DNA of 10,832 bases from an uncultured Faecalibacterium sp. (GTDB lineage: Bacteria; Bacillota; Clostridia; Oscillospirales; Ruminococcaceae), in contig CALFLK010000027.1 of NCBI GenBank assembly GCA_937880095.1, forward strand, positions 1 through 10,832, in the 5' to 3' direction. The translations under genes were made by a program, and so were the position numbers. Below the pieces are notes generated by a model that was given only the letters and a program-made list of their open reading frames with translations, was not told the DNA's origin and searched no databases. How positions within the stretch are numbered: position 1 is the first letter of the stretch; every line of letters begins with the position of its first letter. Positions 5,494 to 10,832 of the stretch are shown here, piece after piece.

Positions 5494-5607
5494 GGTGCGC
5501 GTTTCATACATTGCCTTGCGGCAATGGCCCGTTGCTCGGTGACGAACAGTCCATATTCAGGGTGCAATGCACCCGATTTTTAAAATTGTGTTTTGCCTAT
5601 AAAGCAA
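5494..5607 (-). other. Structured 3' untranslated region
   Basis: Between the last operon gene and the long terminator lie two small stems: GGGTGC-AAT-GCACCC around 5560-5574 and ATTGCC-TTGC-GGCAAT at 5510-5525. Together with the terminator they make about 190 nt of folded 3' RNA that could be released as a small RNA. No separate promoter is convincing. Confidence 0.35.
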
Positions 5608-5811
5608 TCAACGCCTGCGATAGGCTAAATCAACCGTTGCTACGTTGCCGCACTTGAGGCACTTTATGCGGATAGTGCCTGAACAGCTCTCATCTTTTTG
5701 GTAGAGCTTGTGTCCGCAAACGGGGCAAAACCTCCAGCCGATGCTGAATTGTGCCTGTTGTATATTGCTCAGCGGTTTATTTTTAAAAGGACGATTATTT
5801 GACTGAATCAT
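5608..5811 (-). CDS. 67-aa zinc-ribbon protein (Com-like)
   Basis: The C-terminal half is a zinc ribbon: CPVCGHKLY at about residues 29-37, then GTIRIKCLKCGNVATVDL near 45-62, with two CxxC pairs. The spacing and the IRIKCLKCG strand resemble phage Com-type RNA-binding zinc ribbons that act as translational regulators, but the match is by motif only. The first 28 residues are basic and polar. The start at 5811 is set by GGAGAA 5 nt upstream, located in the last codons of the ImmA-like gene, whose stop is 2 nt away. A longer in-frame upstream start would overlap that gene by 100 nt and has no support. It is the last gene of the leftward operon. Confidence 0.75.
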   Translation of the reverse strand: MIQSNNRPFKNKPLSNIQQAQFSIGWRFCPVCGHKLYQKDESCSGTIRIKCLKCGNVATVDLAYRRR

Positions 5812-5813
5812 GT

Positions 5814-6521
5814 TTATTCTCCAAATCGGATGATGTCCAATGGATGGCAGTGGATGGGTTTGCCTTTTATGACCTGCATCTGCTGTAGTCTGATCTTGAT
5901 AGCAGACCACGATACTCCCATCCGCGCAGCCATCTCCAGAATTTTTTCATAGTTCGGGTCAGATGCGGATTTGTATAGGATTCCATTCGGCAGGCACAGC
6001 GTTGCTCGTTCTATTTCGGCGTTGGCTAGAAATGTTGGCATCAGCAGCTCTGCCGCAAGGGTATTTGTCTGCCATTCCTCCCATGAGGGTTGTCCGTTTC
6101 GTTCCCGATAGGCAATGTGCCCACGGCAATTGACTGCTTTTCCATAGTCGTTCGGGAACAGGTCAGCAAAAATCTGATGTGCCACTTCATGCGCTATCGT
6201 GAAATTCCGGCATCCGGTGCAGCTGTCTGCCGCAAGGGCAGAATCGATCACAACGTCCTTCGGCATGAATATCTCTACAAGCTTTGTACCATCCCCTAAA
6301 GTTACGGTAAAACCGCATCTTTGAAAAACGGTCAGTCCGAGGACGCTGCCATCGCTACATAGCGGCAGCATTTTCACATTCAGCCCAAGAACAGCGCTTG
6401 CAAGCCGTTCAGGGTCAATGGGTTCCGGGGCATCTTTGCTGATCCCGAAGCGGGTATAGTACTGGTCGATATACTTACCCGCTATGCGAGAAAGGTCTGC
6501 GCGGGATAAGTACCTTGCCAT
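5814..6521 (-). CDS. ImmA/IrrE-family zinc metalloprotease
   Basis: This 235-aa protein has the COG2856/DUF955 signature: HEVAH at residues 111-115 inside FTIAHEVAHQIF, and the downstream third ligand E158 in LAAELLMP. Relatives such as ICEBs1 ImmA cleave the element's repressor, and Deinococcus IrrE cleaves a repressor in the DNA damage response. The C-terminal helix-rich part (EKILEMAARMGVSWSAIKIRL) is typical of the family. The start at 6521 is chosen because the previous gene ends there with TAATG overlap. An upstream in-frame GTG at 6569 lacks a ribosome site. Unlike ICEBs1, the protease gene is not next to the repressor but in the divergent operon. The likely substrate, the repressor at 7252-8079, is an inference. 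Confidence 0.92.
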   Translation of the reverse strand: MARYLSRADLSRIAGKYIDQYYTRFGISKDAPEPIDPERLASAVLGLNVKMLPLCSDGSVLGLTVFQRCGFTVTLGDGTKLVEIFMPKDVVIDSALAADSCTGCRNFTIAHEVAHQIFADLFPNDYGKAVNCRGHIAYRERNGQPSWEEWQTNTLAAELLMPTFLANAEIERATLCLPNGILYKSASDPNYEKILEMAARMGVSWSAIKIRLQQMQVIKGKPIHCHPLDIIRFGE

Positions 6522-6802
6522 TACGAAGCACGGCTTTCCGGCACAGAGCAGTAGGCTTCCACGAACCACTTGCCCTGTTCAAGCCAGAGATTCCGCTTCT
6601 GCCCGCAAATCAGGCAAGTGAAGCAATGTCTTTTCACGCCAAAACGTGATGTACCATGCTTGACTGCCAAGACACGATCAATTCCATAAGTGCGAGTCTT
6701 GTCATAGTTTATGGCAAGAGGACGGATCTGACCGTCAGGAGTAAAACGAACATCCACTTCGACGTATCTTTTCTCACGGCGAAGGTTGTAATCACCACAC
6801 AT
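6521..6802 (-). CDS. 93-aa conserved hypothetical protein of mobile elements
   Basis: This small beta-rich protein begins MCGDYNLRREKRYVEVDVRF and carries a TPDGQIRPLAINYD, GIDRVLAVKHG and LWLEQGKWFVEAY pattern. It resembles short proteins with an RPL..IDRVL..WF layout often found in Firmicutes integrative elements, for which I know no function. One CLIC motif is present, too little alone for a zinc site, though C2 and another Cys near the end could add ligands. GGAGG lies 7 nt before the ATG, so the start is firm. It overlaps the ImmA-like gene by TAATG, so the two are co-translated and it may affect the protease or its target. Confidence 0.75.
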   Translation of the reverse strand: MCGDYNLRREKRYVEVDVRFTPDGQIRPLAINYDKTRTYGIDRVLAVKHGTSRFGVKRHCFTCLICGQKRNLWLEQGKWFVEAYCSVPESRAS

Positions 6803-6845
6803 CAGAAATCCTCCTTTTTGCAGATTTATCAGAATGCAGCGTGCA

Positions 6846-7043
6846 TTACTTGCGAGTCATACTGCGTGCCACGAACTGTTTTTCGTTTAACAGAGGAACG
6901 GACACTGTATGCTTTTTCCACTCATCTATAGAGCAGGTTACTGCTTTGCACAGACGGCATTTTGTCCAGCCATCGGTTGCATCAAGATCCACATCATAGT
7001 TCATGGTTCCGCACATCGGGCATCTTACGTTTTCTTTTCGCAT
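6846..7043 (-). CDS. 65-aa zinc-ribbon protein, first gene of the leftward operon
   Basis: The protein starts MRKENVRCPMCG and has a second knuckle, KCRLCKAVTC. CPMC and CRLC form a probable four-cysteine zinc site in the first 35 residues, followed by a basic tail (DEWKKHTVSVPLL to SMTRK). The start at 7043 is supported by GAGGTGATATTATG. The longer in-frame version from 7100 has no ribosome site. It is the first gene after the leftward promoter at 7156-7128, in the place where lambdoid and ICE elements often put an early regulator. It may bind nucleic acid or the repressor. No named family is recognised. Confidence 0.72.
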   Translation of the reverse strand: MRKENVRCPMCGTMNYDVDLDATDGWTKCRLCKAVTCSIDEWKKHTVSVPLLNEKQFVARSMTRK

Positions 7044-7127
7044 AATATCACCTCTTAAAAACACCGAATAAATACGATTTCGGTCCAGAATCAACACCAA
7101 AAAGCTGTTATTCGTGGATTTGATTCG

Positions 7128-7156
7128 ATTATATACCTACTTTATGGAGATGTAAA
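7128..7156 (-). promoter_or_regulatory. Leftward promoter of the ImmA-like operon
   Basis: On the minus strand TTTACA (7156-7151) and TATAAT (7133-7128) are 17 bp apart, close to the sigma-A consensus. A 9-bp palindrome GTAAATTAC (7152-7160) covers the -35 box, a likely place for repressor binding. Confidence 0.75.
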
Positions 7157-7183
7157 TTACGCATTTGTCGCTATTTTGGAGAT
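7145..7183. promoter_or_regulatory. Candidate operator pair between divergent promoters
   Basis: TGGAGAT occurs at 7145-7151 and again at 7177-7183, 32 bp apart, close to three helical turns. The left copy touches the -35 box of the leftward promoter and the right copy lies 6 bp before the -35 box of the rightward promoter. A repressor dimer bridging both would control both promoters. Binding by the protein encoded at 7252-8079 is an inference. Confidence 0.4.
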
Positions 7184-7189
7184 TTCTTG

Positions 7190-7218
7190 TTGATTTCTTA
7201 TGTTTTCTATACTATAAT
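7190..7218 (+). promoter_or_regulatory. Rightward promoter of the repressor operon
   Basis: TTGATT (7190-7195) and TATAAT (7213-7218) are 17 bp apart. Transcription would start near 7225, about 27 nt before the repressor ATG, which has AAAGGAG upstream. Confidence 0.78.
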
Positions 7219-7251
7219 AGAGCTACCGGATCACAAAGGAGTGTTCTTGCC

Positions 7252-8079
7252 ATGAAAAAGAAAACTGCTCTTACCAAAATGCACATAGCCCCATCCACGG
7301 TGTGCTATGATGCAGTCGCCGCAAGGGATAGTAATGAGGTAGGTCTGATTCTCACAGCTGTACGAAAAAAGAATGGCTATTCACTTGTAGCTTTCTCCGA
7401 ACTTCTCTACAACTATGGCGTCGATGTCAGTGACAAGGGAATCAGCAAATGGGAAAAAGGATACACCACTCCCAGCATCTATCAACTGGTTGCAATCTGT
7501 CACGCATTGAACATCAAGGAAGGACCTTCCTACTTTACAAAGGCCTTTCAGAAACCCGCCCTTCTAAACGATATAGGGCAAAAAAAAGTTGCCGAGTACG
7601 AAATGGACTTGATTGCATCCCGGCGCTACCAGCCAGATACAGAAGAGCCCGCGGAAATCGACTACATAATGATGCCTGTATCAGAGTTGCCAGTATCGGC
7701 AGGTCTAGGAGCTTTTCTTGAGGGTGAAATGTTCCAGCAGATACAAGTGCCTGCCAGTAGCGTTCCGGCTGGTGCCGAGTTCGGGATATACGTTAGCGGT
7801 GATAGTATGGAGCCACGTTATCATAGCGGACAGATCGTATGGGTAAAGCGCTGCGAAGAACTTGAATGCGGAGATATCGGGATATTCGTATATGATGGCT
7901 GCGGATATCTAAAAAAATACGATGAACATATCCCAGACAAGTCCCAAGCAGAGTTCCTTACCGACAGCTATGGTGTGGTGCACAACCAACCGGCTTTGGT
8001 CTCTCTTAACACCAAATATTCGCCGATCCTTATATCTCCAGAGCAAAGATTTGAGATCGTCGGAAAAGTTTTGAACTAA
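7252..8079 (+). CDS. LexA/CI-type repressor with HTH and self-cleaving S24 domain
   Basis: This 275-aa protein combines an N-terminal XRE-type HTH (about residues 28-90, with VSDKGISKWEKGYTTPSI as the recognition part) and a C-terminal S24 peptidase. The cleavage site is A150-G151 in SAGLG. The catalytic serine is S185 in GDSMEP, and the general-base lysine is K221 or K222 in GYLKKY. Proteins of this design repress element genes and cut themselves when RecA filaments form after DNA damage. The start at 7252 is set by AAAGGAG. An in-frame start at 7165 precedes the promoter and is rejected. It likely holds both divergent promoters. The ImmA-like protease at 5814-6521 offers a second possible route to inactivation. 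The first 25 residues are an unusual extension before the HTH. Confidence 0.93.
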   Translation: MKKKTALTKMHIAPSTVCYDAVAARDSNEVGLILTAVRKKNGYSLVAFSELLYNYGVDVSDKGISKWEKGYTTPSIYQLVAICHALNIKEGPSYFTKAFQKPALLNDIGQKKVAEYEMDLIASRRYQPDTEEPAEIDYIMMPVSELPVSAGLGAFLEGEMFQQIQVPASSVPAGAEFGIYVSGDSMEPRYHSGQIVWVKRCEELECGDIGIFVYDGCGYLKKYDEHIPDKSQAEFLTDSYGVVHNQPALVSLNTKYSPILISPEQRFEIVGKVLN

Positions 8080-8098
8080 AAAGATGGGAGGGGTTTTC

Positions 8099-8302
8099 GT
8101 GGATACGATCAAGCGTGTTCAGGATTTGATGCAATTGCGTGATATGAATCTATGTGTGTTGGCAAAGAAATGCGGAATATCGTACTCCACGATTCAAACC
8201 ACCGCCCGTCGGAGAGGGCAGTTAAGCGTAGAGACGATTGAAAGAATCTGTCTGGGTTTAGGAATTACATTAAAAGACTTCTTCGATTCCTCATACCTGT
8301 AA
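8099..8302 (+). CDS. Small Cro-like XRE-family HTH protein
   Basis: This is a 67-aa protein that is almost entirely one helix-turn-helix: VQDLMQLRDMNLCVLAKKCG, then ISYSTIQTTARRRGQLSVETI, then ICLGLGITLKDFF. Size and layout fit Cro-like or Xre regulators. The start is GTG at 8099, preceded by GGGAGGGG 5 nt upstream. A frame-matching ATG at 8084 would use the ribosome site itself as codons. It begins 19 nt after the repressor stop and must share its transcript. It could modulate the same operators as the repressor. The gene ends at the edge of the fragmented region. Confidence 0.85.
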   Translation: MDTIKRVQDLMQLRDMNLCVLAKKCGISYSTIQTTARRRGQLSVETIERICLGLGITLKDFFDSSYL

Positions 8303-8525
8303 ATATACGATTGACCGTCACGGTATTATCATAGAGGTTCCGTACAAAATCGCCATACTTTGAGAGAAACTCTTCCTCGATTTCCTCCGGCACATTGGCG
8401 TAGCAGGTGGTGAACATCGCCTTGGGGCACACCACCAGCACCGGGAAGCCGTATGCTTCCTTCAGATCCTTAGCCAGCAGGAGCAGTACGGCCTCAAAGC
8501 CGCTCGTCGCGCACCTCAGTTCAGC
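8300..8525 (-). pseudogene. Internal gene fragment, unrecognised
   Basis: On the minus strand the frame reads convincing protein sequence such as FEAVLLLLAKDLKEAYGF, VLVVCPKAMFTTCYANVPEE and EEEFLSKYGDFVRNLYDN. The good sequence begins abruptly near 8525 without a start or ribosome site and ends near 8300, where it runs into the end of the HTH gene. G+C is higher than in the neighbouring HTH gene. I cannot name the family. It is most simply a piece of a larger gene left by deletion, and its left edge may mark a recombination joint. Confidence 0.5.
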
Positions 8526-8553
8526 AAGCGCTAATCTGCAACTTAAAAATGCT

Positions 8554-8589
8554 AAAAAAGCCCGGAAATACGCTGCTTTCCGGGCTTTT
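8554..8589 (-). terminator. Bidirectional intrinsic terminator
   Basis: AAAAGCCCGGAAA (8556-8568) and TTTCCGGGCTTTT (8577-8589) form a 13-bp perfect stem with an 8-nt loop. The minus strand gives GGGC followed by six T and fits as the end of the gene fragment at 8647-8850. The plus strand has four T and may also stop the repressor operon. Confidence 0.8.
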
Positions 8590-8646
8590 CCTATGCTTGA
8601 AATCACCTGATTCTGATGGTGAAATTTGAGGAAATTTGACTTCAAA

Positions 8647-8850
8647 TTAGCCCATTTTGATGGGTTTACGGCCTATTTTTGAGCCTAATGGGTGCAGTTC
8701 GTCAAGATAAAAATTGGATTCAGTGTTTTCGACCAGCCCGATATGGGGCTTGTCCTGAGGGTGAGCAGCGATAGCGGCCATCGGGATTTGACTTCGTCCT
8801 CCTTAGACTTTTCAAGCCAGGCCAAAAGTTCATCCTCTAAGAGACTTGAG
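8647..8850 (-). pseudogene. 3' end of an unrecognised gene, frameshifted
   Basis: The last 44 codons (8781-8647) include HPQDKPHIGLVENTESNFYL, then DELHPLGSKIGRKPIKMG and TAA, a protein-like C-terminus followed 58 nt later by a terminator. Immediately upstream a different frame reads LLEDELLAWLEKSKEDEVKSR, also protein-like, so a frameshift near 8782 is likely. Sequence further upstream on the minus strand switches to the AlbA-like fragment on the other strand at about 8855. Only the tail of the gene survives. I do not recognise the family, and it may be cargo of an earlier element. Confidence 0.45.
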
Positions 8851-8861
8851 CATGGCTACGG

Positions 8862-9429
8862 GTTGATATTTGCTTTTTCTTTTGCAGAAGTGGATGGGCT
8901 GCCGGTCTGTTCAGCAGAAATACCTGCCATCGATCTATCCGAGCGCCCCTGCTATTATAAAGGTGCTGGCCGGATGAAAGGCTCCTATATCCGGGTAGGC
9001 GATGCAGACTTGCCGATGACTGATTATGAATTGTACAGCTATGAAGCCTTCCGCAAGCATCTGCATGACGATGAGCGCCCCATCCAGCGGGCCAGCCTGT
9101 CCACTTTGAATCAGGATGTTCTTCAGCGCTACTTGCTGGAACGGCGGCCTATAGCTTGCCTGAGCCGCTGTTTGAAAACCGTCGCGGAGAATTTGTGGTG
9201 ACTCTCCGTCATTCCATGGAGCCGGCAGAACCGAGTTGTGATGGGGCACAGACGGACTTGCTTTCCTATTGCACAGTTCCGCGCACCCGGCAGGAAATTG
9301 CTGCCTTTTTGGGAATTAAGACGGACTCCTATCCGCCAGTATGTACTGCCGCTGGTGGAAACAAGCAAACTGAAGATGACGATCCCGGATCGCCCGGGCA
9401 GCCCCAGGCAAACTTATTACAAGGCCTGA
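8862..9429 (+). pseudogene. Remnant of an AlbA_2/RecG-like ATP-binding protein gene
   Basis: Three pieces match this family in order but not in one frame. Piece 1 (to about 9145) reads AEIPAIDLSERPCYYKGAGR, then GSYIRVGDADLPMTDYELYS, then EAFRKH, the end of the AlbA_2 (Schlafen-like) domain. Piece 2 (about 9150-9325) reads LPEPLFENRRGEFVVTLRH and PRTRQEIAAFLGIKT, from near the C-terminal winged helix. Piece 3 (about 9325-9429) reads RQYVLPLVETSKLKMTIPDR and TYYKA, then stop. The middle of the protein, roughly 150-250 aa in relatives by my recollection, is missing at 9140-9155, and a frameshift near 9325 separates the last pieces. The N-terminus is also absent. The gene is dead. Intact relatives are putative transcriptional regulators or DNA-binding helicase-like proteins. 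Confidence 0.82.
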
Positions 9430-9450
9430 GTTTTCGGGCAAAGCAAAATT

Positions 9451-9484
9451 ACAGCCTGCCAGTCATATTGGACCGGCAGGCTGT
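9451..9484 (+). terminator. Terminator after the AlbA-like remnant
   Basis: ACAGCCTGCC (9451-9460) pairs with GGCAGGCTGT (9475-9484), and GTC/GAC continue the stem after one mismatch, around a 6-nt loop. TTTGCTTG follows. It sits 22 nt after the surviving stop codon, the natural terminator position. Confidence 0.7.
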
Positions 9485-9505
9485 TTGCTTGAACGAGGTG
9501 TTTTT

Positions 9506-9534
9506 ATAATGCCTCTGATAATGCCTCTGAGGCA
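9506..9534. repeat. 12-bp tandem duplication ending in a palindrome
   Basis: ATAATGCCTCTG occurs twice in direct succession (9506-9517, 9518-9529), and the second copy runs into the palindrome TGCCTCTGAGGCA (9522-9534). The origin is unknown. Slippage is the simplest cause. Confidence 0.7.
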
Positions 9535-9835
9535 GCGATAGTGATTGCCTCGCTTCTTGGATCACTTTTTCATGGGACCCGATGATGTACTGGTTTATTT
9601 GTCCCTTCATCTTTTTCTGGAGAGAAGGGAGACAGTCAAGATGGCCCCCACCAGCTTCATCTGGAAAATCCGCTTTTTCTGCTTCTAGGGGAAATCGTAG
9701 ATACCGTGTTCTTTGTAGAACTTGTGGTCTGCCTTCATCAGCCTTTGCTTGACGGATACTGTAAAGCTGAATCTGGATTTTGTCGACCGGTGGTCATGCT
9801 GGATTTGACGGCCTGCATCCCGGGAAAGTTTGGGT
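9535..9835. other. Non-coding or decayed stretch before the RpiR gene
   Basis: There is no intact gene. A minus-strand reading contains protein-like but stop-interrupted text, such as VKQRLMKADHKFYKEHGIYD with a stop two codons later, then KKRIFQMKLVGAILTV (about 9780-9620). This could be the ruin of a small gene, but I cannot identify it. Confidence 0.3.
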
Positions 9836-9865
9836 TTGACAGAATACTGACGGGTGTGTTACAAT
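9836..9865 (+). promoter_or_regulatory. Promoter of the RpiR-family gene
   Basis: A perfect TTGACA (9836-9841) and TACAAT (9860-9865) with an 18-bp spacer lie 40 nt before the ATG. Confidence 0.75.
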
Positions 9866-9905
9866 AAATCCGATTAGAACAAATGGTGCAGGGAGGGCTG
9901 TAGGG

Positions 9906-10718
9906 ATGAATAATGTGAAAATGATGGGCTCCCTGTTGGACCGTCTGCTCAGCTATGTGAGCTCGGCGCCGGAACGGGACGCAAACTACGACATAGCAGT
10001 GGCACTGCTGCGGAATTACTCCCAGCTGAAGGGGCTGGCCCTCAGCCAGATCGCAGACCTGTGTTATACTTCCAACGCATCCATCTCCCGCTTTTGTCGG
10101 TTTCTGGGCATGGACAATTTCAAGGAGTTTCAGTCCTGGATGGAACGGGATTTTACCATGCGGACCGACTATTCCTGCCAGTTCTATACTATGCTCCACA
10201 ACAACCAAGAAACTGCCATCAGCGCCTACAGGGACGCTTTGATCGGCAATATCTACACCACCATTGCCCCCGAAAATACCCAGGTGATTCCCGACATTGT
10301 CAAGACGCTCCACGACTGCGGCAAAGCCGCCTACTTCTCTCACCACTTCCTATGGGACATCGGCCACTACTTCCAGAGCAAAATGATGATGATGGGCCGC
10401 TATGTGGAGCTGTTCATGGACTATGCCACCCAGCTGGAATGCGCCCGCAGCCTAACCGAAAAGGACCTTGCCATCATCTGCAGTGTGGGCGGCAGCTATC
10501 TGACCCGATACCCCGACATCTGCAACGCTATCCTGTCCAGCGGGTGCAAGATGCTGATCATCACCCAAAACCTGGCCAGCCCCTATCTCAACACCGCAGA
10601 CTTCATCCTCCAGTGCGGCACGACCAATCGCAATGATGTGGGCAAATATGCGGCGCTGATGGCCAACGACCTGATTCTGATGGGGTATTTGCGAGCCTAC
10701 GACAAAGCATTTCAATAA
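9906..10718 (+). CDS. MurR/RpiR-family transcriptional regulator (HTH plus SIS domain)
   Basis: This 270-aa cytoplasmic regulator has an N-terminal RpiR-type helix-turn-helix (about residues 10-85). It includes ALSQIADLCYTSNASISRFC, RFLGMDNFKEFQSWM. The SIS sugar-phosphate-binding domain (about 120-250) has the sheet-loop segments GKAAYFSHHF, then DLAIICSVGGSYLTRYPDI and CKMLIITQNL. Family members sense phosphosugars such as N-acetylmuramate 6-phosphate or ribose phosphates and control nearby sugar genes. The canonical SIS phosphate loop SxSG is replaced by SVGGSYL, so ligand identity is open. The start is supported by GGGAGGG 8 nt upstream and by the promoter at 9836. The gene is monocistronic, followed by a strong terminator. 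It has no visible link to the element and is likely chromosomal. Any target genes lie outside the window. Confidence 0.9.
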   Translation: MNNVKMMGSLLDRLLSYVSSAPERDANYDIAVALLRNYSQLKGLALSQIADLCYTSNASISRFCRFLGMDNFKEFQSWMERDFTMRTDYSCQFYTMLHNNQETAISAYRDALIGNIYTTIAPENTQVIPDIVKTLHDCGKAAYFSHHFLWDIGHYFQSKMMMMGRYVELFMDYATQLECARSLTEKDLAIICSVGGSYLTRYPDICNAILSSGCKMLIITQNLASPYLNTADFILQCGTTNRNDVGKYAALMANDLILMGYLRAYDKAFQ

Positions 10719-10738
10719 GGAATACCATAAGGAATACC
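10715..10738 (+). repeat. 12-bp tandem duplication across the RpiR stop codon
   Basis: ATAAGGAATACC is repeated exactly twice (10715-10726, 10727-10738). The first copy contains the stop TAA, so the protein end is unaffected by copy number. Confidence 0.75.
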
Positions 10739-10743
10739 ATTTT

Positions 10744-10786
10744 AAAGACCGCAGTTGCGCATAGCGCACTGCGGTCTTTTTTGTAT
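10744..10786 (+). terminator. Intrinsic terminator of the RpiR-family gene
   Basis: AAAGACCGCAG pairs with CTGCGGTCTTT and, after one bulged T, TGCGC pairs with GCGCA around an ATA loop. The stem spans 10744-10779 and is followed by further T. It begins 25 nt after the stop codon. Confidence 0.85.
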
Positions 10787-10792
10787 GAAGAA

Positions 10793-10815
10793 AACCACTC
10801 GCTAGGCGAGTGGTT
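10793..10815 (-). terminator. Hairpin, probable terminator of a convergent gene to the right
   Basis: AACCACTCGC (10793-10802) and GCGAGTGGTT (10806-10815) form a 10-bp stem with a 3-nt loop. On the minus strand TTTTC closes it, so it suits a leftward gene lying beyond the window. Confidence 0.5.
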
Positions 10816-10832
10816 CAAAAGAAGGCTTCTGC

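Noticed and set aside
5494..5607. Possible transposon end or CRISPR-like repeats near the small palindromes
   Set aside because: The stems are unlike one another, no regular spacing or repeat unit exists, and there is no transposase gene nearby.
7165..7251. Upstream extension of the repressor reading frame
   Set aside because: It begins before the promoter -35 box, so those codons would not be in the mRNA. AAAGGAG supports the ATG at 7252.
9738..10346. Minus-strand 202-aa frame and the plus-strand 191-aa frame at 10061-10636
   Set aside because: Both are shadows of the RpiR-family gene, which has a promoter, ribosome site, terminator and clear domains.

Overview
The window looks like low-to-mid G+C gut Firmicutes DNA (class Clostridia, perhaps an Oscillospiraceae or Faecalibacterium-like genome). 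Reasons are strong GGAGG ribosome sites, sigma-A promoters, a tRNA without encoded CCA, and gene families typical of clostridial integrative elements. The genus is a guess. About 8 kb appears to be the tRNA-proximal end of an integrated element, followed by a scar of broken genes and an ordinary chromosomal regulator.

Layout. Positions 1-311 hold no convincing gene, only a good promoter. Next come a 5' half of a tRNA-Leu(CAA) gene (312-354) and, 144 nt further on, a complete tRNA-Leu(CAA) (498-576). A tyrosine integrase (641-2137, minus) points at this tRNA and overlaps its excisionase (2134-2505, minus), the usual layout of an element inserted at a tRNA 3' end. The integrase is long because its core-binding domain is duplicated. 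Upstream on the minus strand is a tightly packed set: a 75-aa Cys protein, a MazF/PemK-type toxin, a 59-aa helical protein and a ParB/Srx-fold DGQH protein (4398 down to 2620). It is preceded by a 404-nt leader with an intrinsic terminator and complementary segments that could form an antiterminator. Then come a sigma-70-like gene with one extra base (5277-4803), a candidate 15-aa leader peptide and two hairpins.

The control region is centred on 7128-7218, where two divergent sigma-A-type promoters meet. Rightward lies a LexA/CI-type self-cleaving repressor (7252-8079) and a small Cro-like HTH protein (8099-8302). Leftward lies a four-gene operon: a zinc ribbon, a 93-aa conserved protein, an ImmA/IrrE metalloprotease and a second zinc ribbon. 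It ends in a very long hairpin with a U-tract (5493-5418). This resembles a phage/ICE immunity switch, but with two possible proteolytic inputs.

From 8300 to 9430 there are only gene fragments: two minus-strand pieces I cannot name and a plus-strand AlbA_2/RecG-like ATP-binding protein with an internal deletion and a frameshift. Positions 9906-10718 hold an intact MurR/RpiR-family (HTH plus SIS) regulator with its own promoter and terminator, probably chromosomal. No relaxase, replication gene or second attachment site is visible, so the right boundary of the element is unresolved.
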